Part shown: piece by piece, positions 8,236 through 16,338 of the stretch
Layout of the letters: every line of letters starts with the position of its first letter
Numbering within the stretch: position 1 is the stretch's first letter
Source: UBA4923 sp964606165
GTDB lineage: Bacteria; Bacillota; Clostridia; Saccharofermentanales; DTU023
NCBI GenBank assembly: GCA_964606165.1
Contig: CAZSFQ010000007.1
Location: forward strand, 1 to 64,000
Length of the DNA stretch: 64,000 bases
Direction: 5' to 3'
Made by a program: the position numbers and the translations under genes
The notes under the pieces: generated by a model
The model's input: only the letters and a program-made list of their open reading frames with translations
The model's database searches: none
What the model was told of the DNA's origin: nothing

Positions 8236-9438
8236 ATGAAACATCTTGTTGGTTGGAGAGCCATCGCACTACTCGTCCTGACCGTCCTTTTTATGGCGAC
8301 TGCAATTACTGTCTTTTCTTGCCGACGCTCCATGAGACCCCCGACGGACGGGCTTGATTTGACCATGACCAGCAGCTCAACGACGACTTCTTCCCTCAGC
8401 ACAGAGACCACCACAACCACGACGACGGAAACCACCACGTCAGAAACCACGACGACGGAACCTGAGATCGTTTACCATTACTCCCACATGATTGTCTTTT
8501 TGGATATCCAGCGCGTTGTCTTCTTTCACACGCCGGAACACGAGCCGCCTGTAGCCGAGGTTTCGCTTCGTATTTCTACGGGGAAGAAAAAGGGGACGAC
8601 ACCGACAACGCCCAAGGACAAGCCTTTCATCCTTTCAGGCTACACGCCCAGGCAGCTCCTGTTCACCAAGGACGGCAATGTCTGGGTCCGGCACGCCACC
8701 CATGTCAGCGGCGATATCTTCTTCCATTCGCAACCCTACACTTATTACCAGGATGCCGACGGCAAGGCCGTGCCCCTGGACAAGAGCCGCTTCAATCTTG
8801 CCGGTTACCGGCAACTGGGCATTTCGACGACCTCGAACGGTTGTATCCGGCTTTCGATTCGTGATGCCATCTTCATCCAGGAGAATATCCACAAGGGCAT
8901 GCCTGTCTATATCTTTGACAGCAGCAAGGACTACGATATTCCCGATGCCCCGGAAAATCCATCACCCTTTCTGGGTAATGGATGGGATCCGACTGACATG
9001 GATCCCGCCAATCCATACCGGCAAAGGGAGAAGAACAACATGGCCTGGAAGTTCAAGCCAATCGGCATCCAGCCCTATACCCTGGTTGGCCAACTGATTG
9101 ATCCCGCCGAGATCATTGGCAATAAGGACGCCCTCCCCGCAGGAACCACCTACCGCTATCTCCACGTCCCCGATGTGTCTGTACCGGTCCAGCGGACTGT
9201 CTTCGTCCTGGTGGTCTATCCCGACGGGTCCTTCGAGGAAATCCGGACCCGCATCCGGGTTGTTGACGAGATCCCGCCCGAGCCGGTTGAGACGGATCCG
9301 CCTCATCCAACGGAACCACCAACGACCGTTCCGCCGACGACTGTCCAACCGACGACAGAACCTCCGACAACGACAACAACAGCGGATACGGCTGAACCAG
9401 AACCGACAACAACAGAGCCAGCTGAACCGGAACCATAG
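8236..9438 (+). CDS. L,D-transpeptidase (YkuD domain) with Thr/Pro-rich stalks
   Basis: The 400-residue protein begins with a membrane segment (about residues 6-27) ending in Cys, possibly a poor lipobox. A Thr/Ser-rich stalk follows (about 38-75), then a YkuD domain (about 78-240) with the catalytic set HSQPY and SNGCIRLS, of the family pattern SxGCxR. After that come about 100 residues of unknown fold and a Pro/Thr/Glu tail. YkuD enzymes form 3-3 peptidoglycan cross-links or attach proteins to the wall. I chose the ATG at 8236 because it directly precedes the membrane segment; an in-frame ATG exists at 8164. A second enzyme of this type lies at 10.4 kb. Confidence 0.88.
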   Translation: MKHLVGWRAIALLVLTVLFMATAITVFSCRRSMRPPTDGLDLTMTSSSTTTSSLSTETTTTTTTETTTSETTTTEPEIVYHYSHMIVFLDIQRVVFFHTPEHEPPVAEVSLRISTGKKKGTTPTTPKDKPFILSGYTPRQLLFTKDGNVWVRHATHVSGDIFFHSQPYTYYQDADGKAVPLDKSRFNLAGYRQLGISTTSNGCIRLSIRDAIFIQENIHKGMPVYIFDSSKDYDIPDAPENPSPFLGNGWDPTDMDPANPYRQREKNNMAWKFKPIGIQPYTLVGQLIDPAEIIGNKDALPAGTTYRYLHVPDVSVPVQRTVFVLVVYPDGSFEEIRTRIRVVDEIPPEPVETDPPHPTEPPTTVPPTTVQPTTEPPTTTTTADTAEPEPTTTEPAEPEP

Positions 9439-9487
9439 AGGGCCTGAAATAATAAATTCCGGGACAGACAGATATTCTTGGCAGCGG

Positions 9488-9523
9488 AGCGGCGAGAGTA
9501 GATCGTCGCTAAATCTCTTTTTT
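9488..9523 (+). terminator. intrinsic terminator after the first L,D-transpeptidase
   Basis: Stem AGCGGCGA / TCGTCGCT (8 pairs, one G-T) with a 7-base loop is followed, after AAATCTC, by a run of six T. The rest of the 228-base gap to the next gene shows nothing further that I can support. Confidence 0.6.
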
Positions 9524-9666
9524 GTTACTGACGCTGGTTGCTTCTTCCCGTAATCTGGTTCTTTGCGTTCCGTCCTGAACTTGAGAATTTTTCTCATTCA
9601 AGTCTTCGGATCCCTTCCAATTTATCCGGCATGAACAGTTGTGGTTGAAAAGGGAGGGGATCAAAT

Positions 9667-10338
9667 ATGACGAAAAGAAATCCCATCCATCTGGTGGCTG
9701 CTTTTTACTTTGTTTTTTGGGGCATCGGCGAATTGGTTGCCGGCCGGTTACTGGGGGCTTCCCATTACCTCAACGCCCTGGCTTCCTTTGTGGCTGCGGG
9801 ATTGCGCCGCTTGCCCGACCTGTTTGCCCGGATTGGCTTCATGCAAGTGCCGCCGTCGGTTCACCTTCTATATACGGTCTACATCTTTCTATCCATTTTC
9901 TTCGGATCCATCCTGGGCTTCTATACTTTGTTTTCACACTGGGATACCTTCTTACATTTTCTTTCGGGGATCCTTTTCAGCCTGGTCGGCCTGATTCTTT
10001 TCTTTTCCATTCAGGATAAGGAGCTTTCGCGGCAGATCCGGCCTGCCGTGGCCATACTCTTTGCTCTTTTCTTTTCGGCTGCCTGTGGCCTGGTCTGGGA
10101 AATTTATGAATTCACTATTGATTCCCTGGTTGGCATGATCATGCAGCGCTGGCAATCCAATCTGCCTGCCACCCAATGGCTGGCCATGCAAAACCATTCC
10201 AATCGTTCCAACCCCGGCCTGATCGATACCATGTGGGATCTTCTGGCCACGGCTCTGGGGTCGCTTGTGTCCATCCCCCTGCTTGGTTATATGATCAGGA
10301 AAAGCAGGAGCGGGCCGGGTGCCGGAGCCCGATTATAA
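9667..10338 (+). CDS. polytopic membrane protein, DUF2238/YjdF-like
   Basis: The 223-residue protein has about five or six hydrophobic segments (roughly 8-30, 62-85, 92-115, 125-150 and 190-213). Conserved-looking polar motifs sit near the membrane: HWDTFLHFLSG, GLVWEIYEFTIDS and DTMWDLL, which resemble the DUF2238 (E. coli YjdF) inner-membrane family. No function is known. A good GGAGGGG ribosome-binding site precedes the ATG. It lies between two L,D-transpeptidase genes, so a cell-envelope role is a guess from position only. Confidence 0.65.
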   Translation: MTKRNPIHLVAAFYFVFWGIGELVAGRLLGASHYLNALASFVAAGLRRLPDLFARIGFMQVPPSVHLLYTVYIFLSIFFGSILGFYTLFSHWDTFLHFLSGILFSLVGLILFFSIQDKELSRQIRPAVAILFALFFSAACGLVWEIYEFTIDSLVGMIMQRWQSNLPATQWLAMQNHSNRSNPGLIDTMWDLLATALGSLVSIPLLGYMIRKSRSGPGAGARL

Positions 10339-10400
10339 TGACCTGGAACAGCTGGTTTCGCTTACCTGAAATTGATGGAAAAATAAGGTAGTATTATGTG

Positions 10401-10406
10401 TATAAT
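10401..10406 (+). promoter_or_regulatory. -10 element before the second L,D-transpeptidase
   Basis: TATAAT in an AT-rich pocket, 36 bases before the GTG start. The nearest -35-like TTGATG (10372) is 23 bases away, too far for normal sigma-A spacing. Confidence 0.45.
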
Positions 10407-10442
10407 AGTACGAAAGGCAAAATCTAGGAAGGTTATCAGTTC

Positions 10443-11543
10443 GTGAAGCAGCTTCTTAATTACATACCGGTTGTCCTTGGCATCATCATTGTGTCCGGCG
10501 CCATCCTGATGACAGGGGGCTTTTCCCCTGGCAATTCATGGGGAGAAGAGGGAGATCTCTACGCCGATACACAGCCTGCGACAACACCGGTCACAACATC
10601 GTCCGCCCCGTCCCTGGTCCCGGTTTTGAATACTGCCGGCAAGGAATCGCCGCGCACGATCAAGCCAATGGTGACGACGACCTCGACCACGGACACTTCG
10701 ACCACGACTTCGTCTTCATCAACGACTACGCCGACTACGACGACCACCAATAAACCGGTTCAGGAAATAGGCCGCGCGGTTCCCTACAGTTCCGTCCGGA
10801 TATTTGTCGATAAGCAAAGACTGGTTTTGTATTCCATCGATCCCAATACCCAACAGGAATATCCTGCCCGTGTCTTTGTTTGCTCAACGGGCAAGGCAAG
10901 CACGCCGTCGCCCATCTATAATCAACCGGTCCGGCTGGGCGGCAAGTCACTCCTTTCCCGCTTCAGCAGTCCGAAGTATGTCGGCACCTGTTTGGTGCGC
11001 TATGTCACGCATGTGAAAGGCAGCTGCTTCATTCATGCCGTTCCCTACCTGGATCCCTACCCGAGGGGGGAAAAAGTCCTTCTGAAGGATAAGTGTGACC
11101 TTGGCGGCTATCGTGCGCTGGGCCGTCGCGCTTCCTCCGGCTGCATCCGGCTCTGCCTGCGGGATGCCAAATTCCTTTATTACAACGTTCCCACCGGCAC
11201 TCCCTGCTACATTCTGGCCAGCAGCAATGGTTATTCCATTCCCGGAGCCGTATCACTGCCGTCCGCCGGCAGCGGTTCGAGGGGCTGGGATCCAACAGAC
11301 CCCGAAAGGCCGGGCTATGTTTCACAGCCGGTAGTAGAGGAGCCGGCTCCGACTGTTCCTCCGACTGAGAAACCAACTGAAGCGCCGACTGAAGAACCGA
11401 CATCGAAAGCGACGGTGCCGCCAACACCGAAACCGACCGAAGCGCCTACCGACACGCCTACCGATAAGCCTTCGGACCCGGTGACTGACCCTGCGCAAGA
11501 ACCTACAACAGAACCTTCCCCTGATCCGGTGGCAAGTCCCTGA
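10443..11543 (+). CDS. L,D-transpeptidase (YkuD domain), second copy
   Basis: The 366-residue protein has an N-terminal membrane anchor (about 8-28), a Thr/Ser-rich stalk (about 70-105), a YkuD domain (about 115-255) with THVKGSCFIHAVPY and the catalytic SSGCIRLC, and a C-terminal repetitive tail of Pro-Thr-Glu/Asp/Lys triplets. GTG start with AGGAAGG ten bases upstream. It is diverged from the copy at 8.2 kb and lacks that protein's extra C-terminal region. It likely makes 3-3 peptidoglycan cross-links or anchors the stalked protein itself in the wall. Confidence 0.88.
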   Translation: MKQLLNYIPVVLGIIIVSGAILMTGGFSPGNSWGEEGDLYADTQPATTPVTTSSAPSLVPVLNTAGKESPRTIKPMVTTTSTTDTSTTTSSSSTTTPTTTTTNKPVQEIGRAVPYSSVRIFVDKQRLVLYSIDPNTQQEYPARVFVCSTGKASTPSPIYNQPVRLGGKSLLSRFSSPKYVGTCLVRYVTHVKGSCFIHAVPYLDPYPRGEKVLLKDKCDLGGYRALGRRASSGCIRLCLRDAKFLYYNVPTGTPCYILASSNGYSIPGAVSLPSAGSGSRGWDPTDPERPGYVSQPVVEEPAPTVPPTEKPTEAPTEEPTSKATVPPTPKPTEAPTDTPTDKPSDPVTDPAQEPTTEPSPDPVASP

Positions 11544-11584
11544 TTATCTGCTGGTTCGGCAGGTTACTCCAGACATGATCCAGT

Positions 11585-11616
11585 TGTGGCCGGCAGAAAC
11601 GCCGGCCACAGTTTTG
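11585..11616 (+). terminator. intrinsic terminator after the second L,D-transpeptidase
   Basis: Perfect 10-bp stem TGTGGCCGGC / GCCGGCCACA with a 6-base loop, followed by GTTTTG. The T-run is short, but the stem is very stable. Confidence 0.75.
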
Positions 11617-11637
11617 TCCATGGAGAAAGAGCGGCTG

Positions 11638-11646
11638 TGCTATAAT
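11638..11646 (+). promoter_or_regulatory. extended -10 promoter of the M50-trpS-scpA operon
   Basis: TGCTATAAT is a perfect extended -10. No good -35 at normal spacing. A small CCGCCC / GGGCGG hairpin lies in the leader at about 11657-11670, before the AAGGAG ribosome-binding site. Confidence 0.6.
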
Positions 11647-11697
11647 TCATTGGATCACCGCCCTTGGGCGGGTCAGCTTTTAAGGAGTAAACAATAG

Positions 11698-12483
11698 ATG
11701 CCTTTGGCTTTATCAGGAAACTTGAATTGGATTGGTATGACGCCTGTCGCGGCGGCGCTCCCCATCCTCAATTTTGCAAGGTTGGACATGGTTCAGTTGC
11801 TGATCATGGTCTTTGTGATGACCTTGTCTTTATCTTTTCATGAATTTGCGCACGCCTGGATGGCAAACCGGCTGGGTGACGACACGGCAGCCCTGGCGGG
11901 ACGGTTGACTCTCAATCCCTTGCGTCACCTGGATCCGATCGGATCGGTTACCTTTTTGCTGGTCGGCGTCGGCTGGGCCAAGCCGGTGCCCGTCAACCCC
12001 AACCGCTTTACCAAGGCCAAAAGTATCAAGCGGGGAATGTTTCTGACCAGTCTTGCGGGACCAATGTCCAATATTTTCCTGGGAACCATTGCCTGGATCT
12101 TGTTTTGTACCGTTTACACGGTAATTTTACTGACCAGCCGAAACGGTACCATGACGGACACCCTGGTCACTCTTTTTTACACCCTCTATTCCCTGAATAT
12201 GCTCCTGGCTGTCTTTAATCTGCTTCCTGTGCCGCCACTGGACGGTTACAGAGTTTTCGGCGTTGCCTTGCCCGACCGCTGGTACTATTCACTCATGCAG
12301 TACGAGCGCTATATCGGCATGATCTTTCTCCTGCTGGTTTTATTCGGGCGTGGCTTTCTGTGGCAAGTGCTCAATTATGTCCTGATACCTTTCAATTATC
12401 TGGTTCAGTACCCGGTTACCTGGCTCTTTCAACAGCTGCAGGGGCTGCTCGGTTTGCCGCAGATGCCCATGTTTATCGGGTGA
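11698..12483 (+). CDS. M50 site-2-type membrane metalloprotease
   Basis: The 261-residue integral membrane protein has the zinc motif HEFAH at residues 48-52 and the third ligand motif LLPVPPLDGYRV around residue 180, both in membrane segments. It lacks PDZ and CBS domains, so it belongs to the small M50B group common in Bacillota next to trpS and scpA. It presumably cleaves a membrane protein or transmembrane anti-sigma factor; substrate unknown. The start is the ATG ten bases after AAGGAG. First gene of the rightward run to ispH-rpsA. Confidence 0.88.
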   Translation: MPLALSGNLNWIGMTPVAAALPILNFARLDMVQLLIMVFVMTLSLSFHEFAHAWMANRLGDDTAALAGRLTLNPLRHLDPIGSVTFLLVGVGWAKPVPVNPNRFTKAKSIKRGMFLTSLAGPMSNIFLGTIAWILFCTVYTVILLTSRNGTMTDTLVTLFYTLYSLNMLLAVFNLLPVPPLDGYRVFGVALPDRWYYSLMQYERYIGMIFLLLVLFGRGFLWQVLNYVLIPFNYLVQYPVTWLFQQLQGLLGLPQMPMFIG

Positions 12484-12497
12484 GCGGGGAGGTGAAT

Positions 12498-13523
12498 ATG
12501 GCTGAATTTAATGAAAAGAAACCCATTGTCGTTTCGGGCGCCAGACCGACAGGTGAGATCCATATCGGCAATTTTGCCGGCGCTGTTTCCAATTGGGTGG
12601 CCTTGCAGGAGACTTATCGTTGCTATTACTTCATTGCCGATTACCATGCCCTGACAACCCATTACCAGGATACGACGGATCTTCGGGACTTGACCCTGGG
12701 CGTGGCCGCTGATTACATCGCCTGCGGGATCGACCCGGAAAAGACCATCTTGTTTTTACAGTCTTCGGTTCCGGAACATGCCGAATTGTCGCTCCTCTTG
12801 TCCATGCTGACGCCCGTCTCATGGCTGGAGCGCAACCCCTCTTACAAGGATCTCGTCAAGGAGCTGTCCAAGCTGGAGATCAGGACACTGGGCTTTTTGG
12901 GCTATCCCTGCCTGATGGCAGCTGATGTTCTCATCTACAAGGCGGATTACGTGCCGGTTGGCGAGGACCAGCTGCCCCATCTGGAGCTGTCCCGCGAGAT
13001 CGCGAGACGTTTCAACCACCTCTACGGCCAGCTCTTCCCCGAGCCGGGGGCACTGCTGACCAAGAGCCGCGTCCTGCCGGGAACGGATGGACGCAAGATG
13101 TCGAAAAGTTACGACAATGTCATCGCCTTTGCCGATCCGCCCGAACTGGTGCGCAAAAAAGTCATGTCCATGGTGACCGATCCGGCCCGCATCCATAAAA
13201 CCGACCCGGGGCATCCGGAGATTTGTTCCGTCTACGCCTTGCACAGGGAGTTCAACGCGGATGAGTGGGAAGAGATCGGCAGGCTCTGCCGGGCCGGCCA
13301 GATCGGCTGCGTCGACTGCAAAAAGATTTGCGCCGAAAGGGTAGCCCGGGTCCACACGCCCATTCATGAGGAGCGGACCCGCCTTCTGGCTGACCGGTCC
13401 CATCTGCTCGAGATCCTGGACGGCGGCTCCAAAAGAGCCCGGGCGCTCGCCCGCCCTGTCCTGGCCGAGGCGCGCGACGCCATGAAAATTGGTTTTACGA
13501 AGGCCGAGGAAAAGGTGGAGTAA
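12498..13523 (+). CDS. trpS: tryptophanyl-tRNA synthetase
   Basis: The 341-residue class Ic aminoacyl-tRNA synthetase joins Trp to tRNA-Trp. The HIGH-like motif appears as GEIHIGNFAGA (about residues 18-28) and KMSKS as GRKMSKSYDN (about residue 200). Length equals that of typical bacterial TrpRS (330-345). I place the start at 12498 because of GGGGAGGTGAAT just upstream; the frame stays open further upstream inside the protease gene. No T-box lies in front. Confidence 0.96.
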   Translation: MAEFNEKKPIVVSGARPTGEIHIGNFAGAVSNWVALQETYRCYYFIADYHALTTHYQDTTDLRDLTLGVAADYIACGIDPEKTILFLQSSVPEHAELSLLLSMLTPVSWLERNPSYKDLVKELSKLEIRTLGFLGYPCLMAADVLIYKADYVPVGEDQLPHLELSREIARRFNHLYGQLFPEPGALLTKSRVLPGTDGRKMSKSYDNVIAFADPPELVRKKVMSMVTDPARIHKTDPGHPEICSVYALHREFNADEWEEIGRLCRAGQIGCVDCKKICAERVARVHTPIHEERTRLLADRSHLLEILDGGSKRARALARPVLAEARDAMKIGFTKAEEKVE

Positions 13524-13532
13524 AAAGAGCCC

Positions 13533-14285
13533 ATGGCCGGTGACCACGATACACTGAAGGTCGATATTCTCGAGTACGACGGGCCGCTCGATCTCTTGAA
13601 CCAGCTTGTCGAGCGAAACCGCATTCCGGTCGACCGCGTATCCATTGCCTCAATCGCTGACCAGTACCTGGCCGTCATCCATCAGGGTCCCGTTTTTGAC
13701 ATGGAGCTGGCAAGCTCCTTTTTGCTGATGGCGGCAACCTTGATCCACTTGAAATCGACCCTGCTTTTACCGGAGCGGCGCCAGGGGAATGAGGAAGAGG
13801 CTTCCGATCCGGGTGACCTGCTCATCCTGCGCCTCATGCTGTACAGGCGGTGCAGATTGCTGGCCTCGTCACTCCGGGTCCGCCATGGCGACCACGGAGG
13901 TGTTTACGGGAAAGCGCCGACCCCGCCCGAGCGTCTGGGAATTATACGCGAACGCCAGGCGGCTGTCCTGGAACGGGAGCAATTTGACAGGGCTGTTGAG
14001 ACCCTGACGCAAAGGAATACCAGCCGCTTCGATGACAGTACCGAGCACGTCGGCCAGATCCTGGAACGTGAGCGTATTTCGCTGGCGGAACGGATGCTCT
14101 ACATCGCCCGCAACATCGCGGGCCGGTCACGCGTATTTTTCTACGAACTCTTTCCGCCGGAACTCCCTGCACTTGAGCGGATTACCGGCTTTTTGGCTCT
14201 GCTGGAACTGGTTTTCCAAAGCAAGGCCAAGGTGACACAGCAATCACTATTTTCGCCCATCATGATCGAGCGAAAGGCGAGGTGA
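13533..14285 (+). CDS. scpA: segregation and condensation protein A (kleisin)
   Basis: The 250-residue kleisin bridges SMC head domains and works with ScpB in chromosome compaction. The N-terminal signature is EYDGPLDLLNQLVERNRIPV with IASIADQYL; the C-terminal winged helix (about 175-245) contains FLALLELV, which binds SMC. The stop is followed 6 bases later by the ScpB ATG, and the ScpB ribosome-binding site lies inside the end of scpA. Standard scpA-scpB order. Confidence 0.95.
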   Translation: MAGDHDTLKVDILEYDGPLDLLNQLVERNRIPVDRVSIASIADQYLAVIHQGPVFDMELASSFLLMAATLIHLKSTLLLPERRQGNEEEASDPGDLLILRLMLYRRCRLLASSLRVRHGDHGGVYGKAPTPPERLGIIRERQAAVLEREQFDRAVETLTQRNTSRFDDSTEHVGQILERERISLAERMLYIARNIAGRSRVFFYELFPPELPALERITGFLALLELVFQSKAKVTQQSLFSPIMIERKAR

Positions 14286-14290
14286 CCATT

Positions 14291-15580
14291 ATGAGCCAGG
14301 CTCAGGACATGGCCAGGTTGGAAGCGCTGCTCTTTGTCGCGGGGGATCCCTTGGCAATTGAAGAATTGGCGCGCCTGCTGGACAAAACAGAGGAAGAGGT
14401 GGAGGGGCTTTTGGAACAGCTGAAGCGCCGCTACCAGCGTGATCAGCTGTCAGGTCTTGTTTTGCGTGAGCTGGAGGGGGCCGCGGCCCTGGCCACGGCG
14501 CCTGAGCACAAAGACCTGGTTGAAGCCTTTTACGGGAAAATGCGCGATCAGAAACTGACCGATGCCGCATACGAAACCCTGGCCGTCATCGCTTACAACG
14601 CGCCGGCAACCCGCGCCGAGATCGAAACCGTGCGCGGGGTCGACAGTGATTCCGTGGTTGCCCGTCTGATCGAGCGGGGACTGGTCCGTGAGGTGGGGGT
14701 ACTGGACGCCCCGGGCCGGCCTGCCCTTTTGGACGTGACCGAACAGTTTTTGCTCGACTTTGGTATGAAGTCAACCAAGGAACTGCCCCCCGTCGACCTG
14801 CTCATGTATGACACGGTGACCCGGATCACGGAGGGGGCACCGGGGGATCCCGTGCGCAGGGCAGCTCCCCGGCCCCTTGTCATCGCCATTGACGGACCCT
14901 CAGGCTCGGGAAAGAGCACGGTGGCCCGCCTTTTATCTGAACATCTGGGTATCCTGACCCTGGATACAGGCGCCATGTACCGGTCGCTTGGCTACAAGGC
15001 GCTGCGCTCGGGAATCGAGCCATCCGACGCGGAGGCAGTCCGGGTCATGCTGGCGTCGACAACCTTGGAGATCGATCTGTCCGACCGCGTCCAGAAGACA
15101 TTGGTTGACGGGGAGGACATGTCCCCTTATATCCGGACACCTGAGGCATCGAAAGCGGCGTCCGACATCAGCGTCTTGCCCGTCTGCCGTGACTACTGTG
15201 TCCGGATTCAACGGGAGCTGGGCAAACGCCAGGCACTCATCCTGGAGGGCCGCGATATTGGAACCTATGTATTCCCAGACGCGCCGGTCAAGTTTTTTGT
15301 AACGGCATCGGCGGAGGCGCGTGCGCAGCGCCGCCTCAAAGACCTGGAAAAAGCAGGCATTGAAACCAGTATGGAAGAGGTCTTAAGAGAGATGGAAGAA
15401 CGCGACCGCCAGGACGCGGAACGGGAACTGGCGCCGACCAGGCGGGCCGAAGACGCCATCCTGATTGACTCAAGCAGGATGAGCGCTGCCGAAGTCGTCG
15501 ATGTCATGATCGATGTCATCCGGCAGAAAGAGCGCGAACAACCCATGTGGAGGACAGCTCCAGGGGATCATACCGAATGA
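14291..15580 (+). CDS. scpB-cmk: ScpB-cytidylate kinase fusion protein
   Basis: One uninterrupted frame encodes two proteins that are normally separate. Residues about 1-170 are ScpB: two winged-helix domains, with LEALLFVAGDPL, ETLAVIAYNAPATRAEIE, RGVDSDSV and GRPALLDVTEQFLLDFGM. After a roughly 20-residue linker, residues about 195-425 are a complete CMP/dCMP kinase with P-loop IDGPSGSGKSTVARLL, LDTGAMYRSL, EGRDIGTYVFPDAPVKFF and RDRQDAERELAP. No internal start with a good ribosome-binding site is obvious before the P-loop. I prefer the ATG at 14291 (after GAGGTG) over GTG at 14282. The stop overlaps the plsC start as ATGA. Confidence 0.92.
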   Translation: MSQAQDMARLEALLFVAGDPLAIEELARLLDKTEEEVEGLLEQLKRRYQRDQLSGLVLRELEGAAALATAPEHKDLVEAFYGKMRDQKLTDAAYETLAVIAYNAPATRAEIETVRGVDSDSVVARLIERGLVREVGVLDAPGRPALLDVTEQFLLDFGMKSTKELPPVDLLMYDTVTRITEGAPGDPVRRAAPRPLVIAIDGPSGSGKSTVARLLSEHLGILTLDTGAMYRSLGYKALRSGIEPSDAEAVRVMLASTTLEIDLSDRVQKTLVDGEDMSPYIRTPEASKAASDISVLPVCRDYCVRIQRELGKRQALILEGRDIGTYVFPDAPVKFFVTASAEARAQRRLKDLEKAGIETSMEEVLREMEERDRQDAERELAPTRRAEDAILIDSSRMSAAEVVDVMIDVIRQKEREQPMWRTAPGDHTE

Positions 15581-16338
15581 AGGCGCAGGCCGGGATAAAA
15601 GCTGATCTTCCGGGCAGGGACTGGTTTTCTGCCTGGATCCGTGTCGCAGTCCGCCTCCTCGCCACCCTCCTGCTTTGGCCTGTTTTCCTGCCGCGCTGGG
15701 CGGGCGACAGGGTCGAACCCATAGATGAAGGCTGTATCCTGATTGCCAACCACCACTCCATCCTCGACCCCATTTTTATTACTTTCCTTTACCCGTCGAA
15801 CCGGCTCAGCATCGTCGCCAAGCAGGAACTCTACCGCATGAAGCTGATCGGAAGGATCCTGAAAGCCTTCTGGTCCATCCCCCTTGACCGGTCCATCGCC
15901 GACATCCGGGCCAGCAAACTGATCCTGTCGCAGATCAAGGAAGGGAGGATTGTGGGGATCTTCCCTGAGGGGACACGCATCAGCCCGCGGGATGCCGGCA
16001 GAGCTGAACTCCACAGTGCCATTCTCATCTACTCCATAAGGCGGGGGGTTCCCATAATGCCTGTCGCCATCGAGCCCTGTTACCGGTTGTTCGGGCGTCC
16101 CCGCTATCACTTCGGCCAACCGGCACGCTACATGTTGAAGGAGGGGGAAGCCTTGACCAAGGAGCAGCAGGAAGGTCTGGCCCGGGAGTTCATGCGACAG
16201 ATCTATGCCACTGCCGGCCTCCCCTATGACTATCCGGAAGCTGAACAGAACAGGGTTCTTTTTGAAGAGCGGATCAGGGTGCTGCCCGTCCGGGACACTC
16301 TTGCAGTGGGCAGAAAAAAGAGAAAACATGGAAATTGA
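15577..16338 (+). CDS. plsC: 1-acyl-sn-glycerol-3-phosphate acyltransferase
   Basis: The 253-residue membrane-associated acyltransferase adds the second acyl chain to lysophosphatidic acid. It shows the catalytic HHSILD (the HX4D motif, about residue 60), a hydrophobic segment near residues 18-40, and the substrate motif FPEGTR (about 130). The ATG overlaps the stop of the preceding fusion gene (ATGA). The cmk-plsC-ispH-rpsA order is common in Clostridia. A basic C-terminal tail overlaps the start of ispH by 11 bases. Confidence 0.93.
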   Translation: MKAQAGIKADLPGRDWFSAWIRVAVRLLATLLLWPVFLPRWAGDRVEPIDEGCILIANHHSILDPIFITFLYPSNRLSIVAKQELYRMKLIGRILKAFWSIPLDRSIADIRASKLILSQIKEGRIVGIFPEGTRISPRDAGRAELHSAILIYSIRRGVPIMPVAIEPCYRLFGRPRYHFGQPARYMLKEGEALTKEQQEGLAREFMRQIYATAGLPYDYPEAEQNRVLFEERIRVLPVRDTLAVGRKKRKHGN

